From IMG/VR virus record IMGVR_UViG_3300032116_001192, positions 1 through 25,563 of that record: DNA of 25,563 bases; one strand, 5' to 3'. Below, in pieces: positions 20,416 to 25,563 of the stretch. The notes beneath the pieces were generated by a model, which was not told where the DNA came from, searched no databases, and was given only the letters and a program-made list of their open reading frames with translations. The translations under genes were made by a program, and so were the position numbers. Each line of letters begins with the position of its first letter. The first letter of the stretch is position 1. The stretch comes from a virus.

Positions 20416-20571
20416 GTGAAGCCTTTTTTTAAAACCGAGGTCAATGCGCATAATGTATATAGCGTCAGTAGAAGCCATAGGCACTACCTATGGTGTTCCG
20501 CTGCGCCAGCACGGCGACAGCGTGACAGCGTTGCTGCAGTGCAGCGCCTCTGCAATGGAGGTGCAGTATGA
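20416..20571 (+). CDS. AHNxYSVSR-motif micro-protein 1 (51 aa)
   Basis: A GTG start at 20416 follows AAGGAG with 6-nt spacing. The protein begins MKPFFKTEVNAHNVYSVSRS and continues with HRHYLWCSAAPARRQRDSVA. The core AHNVYSVSR...HYLxC reappears in the gene at 21107-21310, and the DNA of the core is a 55-bp repeat. The C-terminus is basic and ends at a TGA overlapping the next ATG. The gene contains dyad copy 2 and the perfect hairpin CCATAGG-N5-CCTATGG. I recognise no family. Confidence 0.65.
   Translation: MKPFFKTEVNAHNVYSVSRSHRHYLWCSAAPARRQRDSVAAVQRLCNGGAV
20443..20497 (+). repeat. 55-bp AHNxYSVSR element, copy 1
   Basis: This 55-bp stretch aligns without gaps to 21164-21218 with 41 identical positions. 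The strongest conserved blocks are TGCGCATAAT and GTCAGTAGA at the left, and CACTACCT plus GTGTT at the right. The two copies lie 721 bp apart in direct orientation. Rare codons (AGA, AGT, TAT) stand out from the surrounding GC-rich genes. Confidence 0.7.
20481..20496. repeat. ACACTACC dyad, copy 2
   Basis: GCACTACCTATGGTGT aligns with copy 1 (ACACTACCCGTAGTGT). It overlaps a longer perfect hairpin, CCATAGG-CACTA-CCTATGG (20475-20493). Confidence 0.5.
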
Positions 20572-21077
20572 GCTACGAAGTAGAAAAAGACTGGATTACT
20601 CAGGCTGGTCTGCGGGCCGTCGTCATCATGGGTGACTTGGGTCACCGCTGTGGCTACGTTGGCATCCCTGCTGAGCATCCGCTGCATGGCGTGGAATACA
20701 GCGAGAAGTCGCCGCACCTCAAACTCAACCCCGAGCGATCCACCGAGAAGATGAGCCCCATACAGATTCTGTGCGGGGCAGGCAAAGACTTCGACGACCT
20801 CAACTCGCCCGAGTATGTCTTTGAGGTGCATGGTGGCCTGACATTCTCAGGCGGCAATGGCAAGTACCCGGTCGAGTCAGACCTTTGGTGGTTTGGTTAT
20901 GACTGCGGCCATTCCGGTGATGCACCTGCGCCTGGATCGCGCATGGCCGAGTACGGCATCTATGAGGGCGATGTGCATCGCACGCTTGAATACTGCAAAG
21001 CCGAGTGCGAGTCGCTGGCCAAGCAAATAGCGGCCGTCATCGCCAATTCCACTGGCGACACTACATCTAGCGTCTAA
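20568..21077 (+). CDS. Conserved phage protein of unknown function (169 aa)
   Basis: The sequence opens MSYEVEKDWITQAGLRAVVI and contains DLGHRCGYVGIPAEHPLHGV (about residues 23-42), EVHGGLTFSGGNG, SDLWWFGYDCGHSGDA and TLEYCKAECESLAKQI. Proteins with this Gly/Trp/Cys-rich pattern occur in many phage and prophage genomes, but no function is established to my knowledge. Conserved His, Cys and Asp residues could bind metal. The ATG overlaps the preceding TGA. The 3' end carries dyad copy 4 (21058-21073). The gene lies between the two 55-bp elements. Confidence 0.75.
   Translation: MSYEVEKDWITQAGLRAVVIMGDLGHRCGYVGIPAEHPLHGVEYSEKSPHLKLNPERSTEKMSPIQILCGAGKDFDDLNSPEYVFEVHGGLTFSGGNGKYPVESDLWWFGYDCGHSGDAPAPGSRMAEYGIYEGDVHRTLEYCKAECESLAKQIAAVIANSTGDTTSSV
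21058..21073. repeat. ACACTACC dyad, copy 4 (degenerate)
   Basis: ACACTACATCTAGCGT matches copy 1 at 12 of 16 positions. It lies at the 3' end of the 169-residue gene, in the same position relative to the next gene as copy 1. Confidence 0.4.
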
Positions 21078-21106
21078 TCAAAAACACACCTTTGGGAATT
21101 AGAACC

Positions 21107-21310
21107 ATGCAGATCAATCACTTAGAGCGAACATCTCAGACGATACCAGAACATCGTACTGTAATTGCGCATAATTTGTATAGTGTCAGTAGACACCGGC
21201 AACACTACCTGCAGTGTTTGCCTGAGCCAGAGGAGACCCTCGGAGAGAGGGTTGCTGCAGCCGCAGCATTTCTGGTGTGCATCGCCCTGTTGATCATCAT
21301 CACGGGGTGA
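21107..21310 (+). CDS. AHNxYSVSR-motif protein 2 with C-terminal membrane segment (67 aa)
   Basis: The protein begins MQINHLERTSQTIPEHRTVI and then has AHNLYSVSRHRQHYLQC, matching the core of the gene at 20416. The C-terminus is a hydrophobic helix (AAAAAFLVCIALLIIITG, about residues 50-67), so it is probably a tail-anchored inner-membrane protein. The first copy lacks this helix. The start is not certain: the ATG at 21107 has only a weak GGGAA site. The gene holds the second 55-bp element and dyad copy 3. Confidence 0.65.
   Translation: MQINHLERTSQTIPEHRTVIAHNLYSVSRHRQHYLQCLPEPEETLGERVAAAAAFLVCIALLIIITG
21164..21218 (+). repeat. 55-bp AHNxYSVSR element, copy 2
   Basis: This direct repeat of 20443-20497 has 41 of 55 identities. 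It includes the dyad ACACTACCTGCAGTGT (21202-21217), which extends to an inverted GGCAA-CACT/AGTGTTTGCC pair with one bulge. Confidence 0.7.
21202..21217. repeat. ACACTACC dyad, copy 3
   Basis: ACACTACCTGCAGTGT contains the inverted halves ACACT/AGTGT and extends to AACACT/AGTGTT. It is aligned with copy 2 within the 55-bp element. Confidence 0.5.
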
Positions 21311-21313
21311 CGC

Positions 21314-21508
21314 ATGACTGTCAAGACCACCACCCCACCGAAGACCCTGCTGGAGGGCGCTGAGTACACAAGCGCCGCGGCCACTGACATTGAGCGCACC
21401 TGGCGCAAACACGGCTGGCTGCCCAAAGAGGAGCGCGAGGCCGAGCTCAAGGCCCAGCAGACGGTCAAACGCATGAAAACCAAGGAGCGCAATGATGCTG
21501 GCTCCTAA
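21314..21508 (+). CDS. Small protein of unknown function (64 aa)
   Basis: The frame reads MTVKTTTPPKTLLEGAEYTS, then AAATDIERTWRKHGWLPKEE, then a Lys/Glu-rich helix. It follows the previous gene after 3 nt, with GGGG upstream of the ATG. The DIERTWRKHGWLPKEE motif is common among small phage proteins, but I cannot name a role. It overlaps the next gene by 17 nt. Confidence 0.72.
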   Translation: MTVKTTTPPKTLLEGAEYTSAAATDIERTWRKHGWLPKEEREAELKAQQTVKRMKTKERNDAGS

Positions 21509-21803
21509 CCTGGCCGCTGGCCGCGACATGCGCGAGCGCCAGCTCGACATCTTTGAGCAGCGAGATCACCAGTTCCTGGAGCGCTGCCGGGCACTAGCTG
21601 TGCTCATCTGCCGCCAGCAGGGGCAGGTCTCAATCAACGACATCAGGCAGTTCATCGAGGTGCCGCCGGGTGTCCACCCATCTGTCCTGGGCGCGGTCTT
21701 CCGCACCAAGCAGTTCAAACGGGTTGGCTTCATCGAGGCCGCCCACCCAGAAGCTCACGCCCGAGTGGTGCGTGTGTATTCCCTCGCCACCAACAAGGAG
21801 TAA
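21492..21803 (+). CDS. Small winged-helix-like protein (103 aa)
   Basis: The protein has a charged N-terminal helix (RDMRERQLDIFEQRDHQFLE), then CRALAVLICRQQGQVSINDI and RQFIEVPPGVHPSVLGAVFR. The last part, KQFKRVGFIEAAHPEAHARV, could form the wing, so a small DNA-binding winged helix is possible. AAGGAG lies 4 nt before the ATG at 21492; a second ATG follows directly. It precedes the exonuclease gene and may control or accompany recombination. Confidence 0.7.
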   Translation: MMLAPNLAAGRDMRERQLDIFEQRDHQFLERCRALAVLICRQQGQVSINDIRQFIEVPPGVHPSVLGAVFRTKQFKRVGFIEAAHPEAHARVVRVYSLATNKE

Positions 21804-21807
21804 AAAA

Positions 21808-22767
21808 ATGGCTGGAAAATTAACCGACGACAAAGAGATGAGCGCCAGCCGCCTGCCTGGCCTGATGGGGTTCAGCAAGTACAGCAGCCCCAACGATGAG
21901 CTGCAGTTCTCGATCAACGCCATCGACGGCAAGGAGCGCCCCGACATTGGCAACGAAGCCATGGGCTGGGGCAACACGCTGGAGCCGGTGATCCTGACCG
22001 AGGCTGCCAAGCGGCTGGGCATCGAGCAGTTCGACACCCAGATCGGTCAGGCCTACACGCACCGCAGCTTCGCGCTGTCGTGCAGCCTGGACGGGGTTGG
22101 GTATGGCATTGGCCAGGAGATCTTCACCGACCCGGACAAGGGCCTGTATGTGGTTGGCCAGGACTCCATCGTGCTTGCTGGCCCCGGCGTGCTGGAGGCC
22201 AAGCTCACCAAGTCCATGCCCGAGGAGACCCCACACCTGGCCCGTGGCCCCATCCAACTGCAAGGCCAGATGCTGGTCACCGGCCACAGGTGGGGCGCGG
22301 TCTGCGTGCTTTACCAGGGCATCGAGCTGCGGGTGTTTCTGTTTGCACCCCACCATGACACCCAGAAGGAGATCGTCAAGGCGGTGCTGACCTTTGAGCA
22401 CAAGCTGCAGGCCTACCGGGAGAGCGGGGCCATCGACTGGTATCCACCCGCGAGCAGCAAGGAGCTGGATCGGATCTACCCCATGGTGGCCACCAAGGAA
22501 GAGGTCGAGCTCGATGTCAGCGTGGCCGACCTGGCCGCCGGCATTGTGGCCAACAAGGCCGCGATCAGGGCAGCCGAGGCCAGCATCGAGAGCGCAGAGA
22601 AGCTGATCAAGACGCAGTTGGGCCAGGCCGAGCGGGGCAGGGCAGGGCAGTACCTCATCAACTGGCCCATGCGCAACTACAAAGCCCAAGCGGAGCGTTT
22701 GATCCCTGCCAAGGAACCCTACTCTGTGCGCCAGAGCACGCTGTCGATCAAGGAGCTGCAGCCATGA
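21808..22767 (+). CDS. YqaJ-type viral exonuclease (lambda exonuclease family)
   Basis: This 319-residue protein has the PD-(D/E)xK core: WGNTLEPVIL with Glu59, SCSLDGVG with Asp95, and GVLEAKLT with Glu130 and Lys132. QLQGQMLVTGHRWGAVCVLY follows, as in YqaJ recombinases. The C-terminal half is helical and ends in a basic tail. It should degrade one strand of double-stranded DNA to expose single strands for the RecT-like protein encoded two genes downstream. The start at 21808 follows AAGGAG at 7 nt; an upstream in-frame ATG would overlap the previous gene by 134 nt and is rejected. Confidence 0.87.
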   Translation: MAGKLTDDKEMSASRLPGLMGFSKYSSPNDELQFSINAIDGKERPDIGNEAMGWGNTLEPVILTEAAKRLGIEQFDTQIGQAYTHRSFALSCSLDGVGYGIGQEIFTDPDKGLYVVGQDSIVLAGPGVLEAKLTKSMPEETPHLARGPIQLQGQMLVTGHRWGAVCVLYQGIELRVFLFAPHHDTQKEIVKAVLTFEHKLQAYRESGAIDWYPPASSKELDRIYPMVATKEEVELDVSVADLAAGIVANKAAIRAAEASIESAEKLIKTQLGQAERGRAGQYLINWPMRNYKAQAERLIPAKEPYSVRQSTLSIKELQP

Positions 22768-22949
22768 ACCTTCCCGACAAGCCTGCCATCAGGCATGCCT
22801 ATGAGCAGGCCGTTGTGGCCCTGCTAAACGCAACAAACGCAACCGAGGAAGATGCCGAGGTCTTCGTTGACGCGATGGCCGACCTCATCTTCACCACCAT
22901 GCAAACCTACCTATCCGAGAAAGACATCAATGCAATTGACCACCACTAA
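22764..22949 (+). CDS. Small acidic protein between exonuclease and annealing genes (61 aa)
   Basis: This short protein reads MNLPDKPAIRHAYEQAVVAL, then LNATNATEEDAEVFVDAMAD, and ends in LSEKDINAIDHH. It is acidic and helical. Its ATG overlaps the exonuclease stop (ATGA), and its last 20 nt overlap the RecT-like gene. Small acidic proteins in such cassettes sometimes modulate nuclease or annealing activity, but no evidence here shows this. Confidence 0.7.
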   Translation: MNLPDKPAIRHAYEQAVVALLNATNATEEDAEVFVDAMADLIFTTMQTYLSEKDINAIDHH

Positions 22950-23994
22950 TCGGGGCTTTGCCCCAGCCACCCTCACTGAGGCCATTCAGTTCAGCGACAT
23001 GCTGGCGAGCTCCAGCATGGTGCCCAAGGCCTACCAGGGAAAGCCCCAGGACATCCTGGTGGCCGTTCATTGGGGTATGGAGTTGGGCCTGGCACCCATG
23101 CAAGCCCTGCAAAACATCGCTGTGATTAACGGCAAGCCCAGCGTCTATGGCGATGCCATGATGGCCTTGGTGCAGGCCAGCCCGGTCTGCGAGGATATCG
23201 AGGAGTACTTTGAGGGTGAGGGCACACCCAACCCTGTGGCAGTGTGCGTGGCCAAGCGCAAAGGGCGCAAGCCGGTGACCGTCAAATTTAGCGTTGAGGA
23301 TGCCAAGCGAGCTGGCCTATGGAATAAGGCAGGGCCGTGGTCGGCATATCCCAAGCGCATGATGCAGATGCGAGCTCGCGGGTTTGCTTTGCGCGATGCC
23401 TTCTCAGATGTTTTGAAAGGCTTTGTGATTATTGAAGAAGCGCTGGACGAAACACCACTGCATGAAGACGAAAACTTTGGGCATGTCAAAGAAAGAAGTC
23501 CAAAGCCACGCAACCCTCTGGACATGGTGGCCAAGCCAGAGCCGGTGGCCATCCCGATTGAGATCACCGACCCGGCAATCATTGAGGCCGCACTGGCCGA
23601 CACGGTCGAGCCAGATCCAGTACTTGATGCGATTGATGATGCCATTGCTTTCGCAGACAAGATGGTTGAGCGCTTTGAAGTGGTGGACATACCCGAGGTG
23701 CATGAGACAAGCTCACCTGATGAGCCTGCGGTCATTGGCTTTGCTTTGCTGGTGCCCGGCAAGGAGCAGCCCTTCTCAGTCCACCAGAGCTTGGATGAGT
23801 GGCAAGATGCCTATGAGGATCTGGCCGACAAGACGGCCAAGGCTGGCAAGCGACCGCCACGGGAGCGCATGACAGCGCTCAAGGAGCTCAAGCAGATCAA
23901 TGAGGAAACCATTCAGCGGGTGGACACAATCAAGCGATTGCGCCACACAAGCTCGTATCAGCGCCGACTCAATGCGTTGGGCGCTGCGCAGTAA
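22930..23994 (+). CDS. RecT-like single-strand annealing protein
   Basis: The N-terminal part carries motifs of the RecT-like group: TEAIQFSDMLASSSMVPKAY, DILVAVHWGMELGLAPMQAL, and QNIAVINGKPSVYGDAMMAL at about residues 58-77. GPWSAYPKRMMQMRARGFAL follows, with DAFSDVLKGFVI closing the core near residue 170. It should anneal single strands made by the YqaJ-type exonuclease. The remaining C-terminal 180 residues are an acidic linker and a helical end (RRPPRERMT-like, LKELKQINEETIQRVDTIKR), an extension longer than usual. I chose the ATG at 22930, inside the end of the preceding gene, because GAGAAAG precedes it. Confidence 0.82.
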   Translation: MQLTTTNRGFAPATLTEAIQFSDMLASSSMVPKAYQGKPQDILVAVHWGMELGLAPMQALQNIAVINGKPSVYGDAMMALVQASPVCEDIEEYFEGEGTPNPVAVCVAKRKGRKPVTVKFSVEDAKRAGLWNKAGPWSAYPKRMMQMRARGFALRDAFSDVLKGFVIIEEALDETPLHEDENFGHVKERSPKPRNPLDMVAKPEPVAIPIEITDPAIIEAALADTVEPDPVLDAIDDAIAFADKMVERFEVVDIPEVHETSSPDEPAVIGFALLVPGKEQPFSVHQSLDEWQDAYEDLADKTAKAGKRPPRERMTALKELKQINEETIQRVDTIKRLRHTSSYQRRLNALGAAQ

Positions 23995-24588
23995 TCAAAG
24001 GACTGCAAGCACCTCGTTGGTGTGCTTGATGCGATCTGAGAGCCCTATGGCCCCGCCATTTATGATCTTGGTTAGCCTCTGGTGATCAAGAGCGTCAGCG
24101 GGGGCATTGCACTTGTGTGTTGACCAAAACCACCCGGCGGTCAGGGCTGCGTACTTAGGCGTGGCCACCAAGTCGGGCTGGGTAACCAGGTCAACACCCA
24201 ATGCTTTGCTTGCGTGATGGTAATTGTCCGAGCCGGTCAATTGAATTAGACCTCTGCCGCGCATCATCCAGCCATCATTGCTGGCCTCGTCCCGGTTTCC
24301 CATGCGACCGCTGTAGACCTTGTTCGCGATAAGACGCGGCTGGCCTGCGTACTGGTTAGCGATCTCCATCGTGGGGAATCGCTTGGGCCAGACCCGCATC
24401 AATGTCGCTGCCTTGTAGTTCAAATTTTCCTCAAGCATTCTGAAATTGCCTGACTCATGCGAGCACTGGCCAATGAAGCAGGCTTGCTGATTTTTGGTGG
24501 TGATGCCAAAGCGCTCAAATGTTTCGTTCAGTGGATCAACCCACTTCACATCAATGTGGAGCTTGGTCAGTTGTTCAGCGTTTAGCAT
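23995..24588 (-). CDS. Endolysin, GH19 chitinase-like muramidase
   Basis: This 197-residue protein has the GH19 signature: FIGQCSHESGNFRMLEENLN with catalytic Glu45 and a second acidic residue near 54, then GRGLIQLTGSDNYHHASKAL. No secretion signal is present, so release needs the holin encoded upstream. It should hydrolyse the glycan strand of peptidoglycan. The start lies 14 nt inside the Rz-like gene with GGGGG 6 nt upstream. Its stop directly abuts the stop of the convergent RecT-like gene. Confidence 0.92.
   Translation of the reverse strand: MLNAEQLTKLHIDVKWVDPLNETFERFGITTKNQQACFIGQCSHESGNFRMLEENLNYKAATLMRVWPKRFPTMEIANQYAGQPRLIANKVYSGRMGNRDEASNDGWMMRGRGLIQLTGSDNYHHASKALGVDLVTQPDLVATPKYAALTAGWFWSTHKCNAPADALDHQRLTKIINGGAIGLSDRIKHTNEVLAVL
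24006..24028. terminator. Possible stem-loop at the convergent operon ends
   Basis: CAAGCAC (24006-24012) and GTGCTTG (24022-24028) form a perfect 7-bp stem over a 9-nt loop within the last codons of the endolysin gene. No T tract follows on either strand, so intrinsic termination is not certain. It could slow both converging polymerases. Confidence 0.3.
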
Positions 24589-25075
24589 TGATTGCCCCCA
24601 TCACTTGGTTGTAGCTGTCGATGCAGGCGTTGAGTTGGTTGATGGCACGGTCACCGTCGGCTGTGATTTGGGCGATGAGTCGGAGGACTTCTCGCTCCTC
24701 ATCAGAAGGCGTGTCAGCCGGTCGGTCAGGTTGGGCTCTCGCTTCAGTCCAATTTCCGGGGGCAGCGGCGGCACTTGGGGCGGCTGATACACAACTGGGG
24801 GACGGGAGGCGCACCCGACCAGCAGAGATAGCGCGATCAAGTGCAGACTGTTTTTGATTGACAACATTGTTGACCTCCATGAGTTTGGTTGATGTTTCAG
24901 TAATTTGTGCAGTGAGCTTTTGCTCTGTCTCTCTGGCCTCTGCGTTCTTCTTTGCAATTTCAATTTGCATTTCTTGATCGCGGCCAACCCAGCCCTTGTG
25001 GTGACCATAGAAGTAGGCCGAGGTGCAGACAACAACTGCGCCCAGGATCAGGTAGGGGTTGGGTAGCCCGATCAT
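24575..25075 (-). CDS. i-spanin (Rz-like inner-membrane spanin)
   Basis: The protein begins with a short N-terminal transmembrane anchor (NPYLILGAVVVCTSAYFYGH, about residues 6-25). A periplasmic coiled coil follows (EIAKKNAEARETEQKLTAQI, then TETSTKLMEVNNVVNQKQSA) and then a Pro/Ala-rich segment. A helical C-terminus has DSYNQVMGAINAKR. That is the topology of Rz-type spanins, which join inner and outer membranes with an Rz1-type lipoprotein and fuse them in the last step of lysis. The ATG overlaps the holin-like stop. A complete o-spanin gene lies in another frame inside this gene. Confidence 0.85.
   Translation of the reverse strand: MIGLPNPYLILGAVVVCTSAYFYGHHKGWVGRDQEMQIEIAKKNAEARETEQKLTAQITETSTKLMEVNNVVNQKQSALDRAISAGRVRLPSPSCVSAAPSAAAAPGNWTEARAQPDRPADTPSDEEREVLRLIAQITADGDRAINQLNACIDSYNQVMGAINAKR
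24601..24867 (-). CDS. o-spanin (Rz1-like lipoprotein), embedded in the i-spanin gene
   Basis: In a different frame from the i-spanin, MLSIKNSLHLIALSLLVGCA is a lipoprotein signal with lipobox LVGC (Cys19 the lipidated residue). A Pro-rich segment follows (SRPPVVYQPPQVPPLPPEIG), then a Ser/Thr/Lys-rich tail, typical of Rz1 proteins of outer-membrane spanins. The mature protein is about 70 residues. GGAGGT lies 5 nt before the ATG at 24867, so it is well translated. The whole gene is inside the i-spanin gene, the lambda-type Rz/Rz1 embedded layout. Confidence 0.87.
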   Translation of the reverse strand: MLSIKNSLHLIALSLLVGCASRPPVVYQPPQVPPLPPEIGLKREPNLTDRLTRLLMRSEKSSDSSPKSQPTVTVPSTNSTPASTATTK

Positions 25076-25563
25076 TTGACTGATGCCCTGGCTTCAGCCT
25101 GGAGCTCGCGCTCTGCGTCATCCTCAAGGCTGGGCGGCGTTGTCGGTGGTGGCGGTGGCGACCAGCTCTCATCAAGCGGTGGGTTTGTCCAGACAGGCAA
25201 CGCCCCAAATGTATTTTGTACAGGGGCAGCAGGCACTGGCGGGGTTGTGGGTGCCGGTGCAGCCGGGGCAGGGGCATGTGTGGGTGTGGGTGGCGGTGTA
25301 GGTGTAACGGCCTGGCTGACGGCCCCCACGGCACGCTTGCCCACAATCCCGCCAATGCCGCCGACAAGCAAAAGCACAATGTCGTTCAAGATTTTAGAGA
25401 ACTGCATGTCGAGTGGGGCCATAGATTTAATTGGCTGAACGACAAAAATTAGGCTATAAAGTAGTACAAAAACGATTCCGAAAAGGATGATGGTTATGCA
25501 GACAACGACAAAGCCCCAGATTCTGATCTCAATGTCTTCTGCGGTGTATTTACTTTTTAACAT
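25072..25563 (-). CDS. Putative two-TM holin with Pro-rich tail (163 aa)
   Basis: The first hydrophobic segment (about residues 16-42, containing WGFVVVCITIILFGIVFVLL) and a second, shorter one (about 61-75, IVLLLVGGIGGIVG) form a two-helix membrane protein. A basic loop (GKRAVG) follows the second. The C-terminal half is very rich in Pro, Thr and Ala (PTPPPTPTHAPAP), ending in an acidic, then basic tail. Its place before spanin and endolysin fits a holin, which makes the membrane hole that releases endolysin. The ATG is exactly at the right window edge, so upstream sequence could reveal an earlier start. A spanin- or tail-associated membrane protein is the alternative. Confidence 0.7.
   Translation of the reverse strand: MLKSKYTAEDIEIRIWGFVVVCITIILFGIVFVLLYSLIFVVQPIKSMAPLDMQFSKILNDIVLLLVGGIGGIVGKRAVGAVSQAVTPTPPPTPTHAPAPAAPAPTTPPVPAAPVQNTFGALPVWTNPPLDESWSPPPPPTTPPSLEDDAERELQAEARASVK

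Noticed and set aside
21670-21807. Upstream ATG of the exonuclease frame
   Set aside because: It lies deep inside the preceding gene; the ATG at 21808 has AAGGAG and begins a normal N-terminus.
1-25563. CRISPR arrays, tRNA genes, transposable elements and diversity-generating retroelements (the latter known from BPP-1)
   Set aside because: No regular spaced repeats, no cloverleaf-like sequences, no transposase and no reverse transcriptase were seen in this window; a retroelement could still lie outside it.

Overview
This window is part of the genome of a tailed, short-tailed (podovirus-type) bacteriophage. The host is most likely a Gram-negative proteobacterium, and gene content and moderately high GC suggest the Burkholderiales/betaproteobacteria. 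The host is inferred from the style of the proteins (Bordetella phage BPP-1-like head genes, a two-component spanin, a GH19 endolysin) and is not proven. Almost every gene touches or overlaps its neighbour, as is usual for phage operons.

Layout, in the direction of transcription. (1) Early/replication block, minus strand, 18834 down to 15134: ribbon-helix-helix regulator, small unknown gene, RuvC-like resolvase, two paralogous small genes (WVGLTE motif), two micro-genes (one a 33-residue membrane peptide), a sigma-70 region-4 protein, three small genes, and a winged-helix putative replication initiator. The initiator gene contains a candidate replication origin: a perfect DnaA box flanked by repeated inverted AGGTTGT elements and an AT-rich tract. 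(2) Packaging and head-tail block, minus strand, 14834 down to 1: SSB-like protein with a DDDIPF tail, small terminase, a Cys/His micro-protein, large terminase, two related coiled-coil proteins, small DUF-type proteins, portal, Bbp19-like protein, scaffold, major capsid, putative decoration protein, tail tubular A, tail tubular B, and three putative internal virion/ejection proteins, the last cut by the left edge. A clear Rho-independent terminator lies between scaffold and capsid. A strong sigma-70 promoter directly after it should give the capsid genes their own transcript.

(3) Recombination block, plus strand, 19006 to 23994: small unknown gene, serine recombinase, a series of small genes (two share a duplicated 55-bp element encoding AHNxYSVSR), a YqaJ-type exonuclease and a RecT-like annealing protein. 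It diverges from block 1 across a 170-bp regulatory region with several dyads. (4) Lysis cassette, minus strand, 25563 down to 23995: two-TM holin-like protein, Rz-type i-spanin with an Rz1-type lipoprotein gene fully embedded in another frame, and a GH19 endolysin. On a circular map this cassette would follow the tail genes that run off the left edge.

The most interesting points are the origin embedded in the initiator gene, a shared GTATATC-N5-GATATAC dyad that may link the early regulator to a late gene, the duplicated AHNxYSVSR/ACACTACC elements downstream of the serine recombinase, and the separately punctuated capsid transcription unit. The combination of a Rep-like initiator, a short serine recombinase and no tyrosine or large serine integrase leaves a plasmid-like prophage state possible but unproven.
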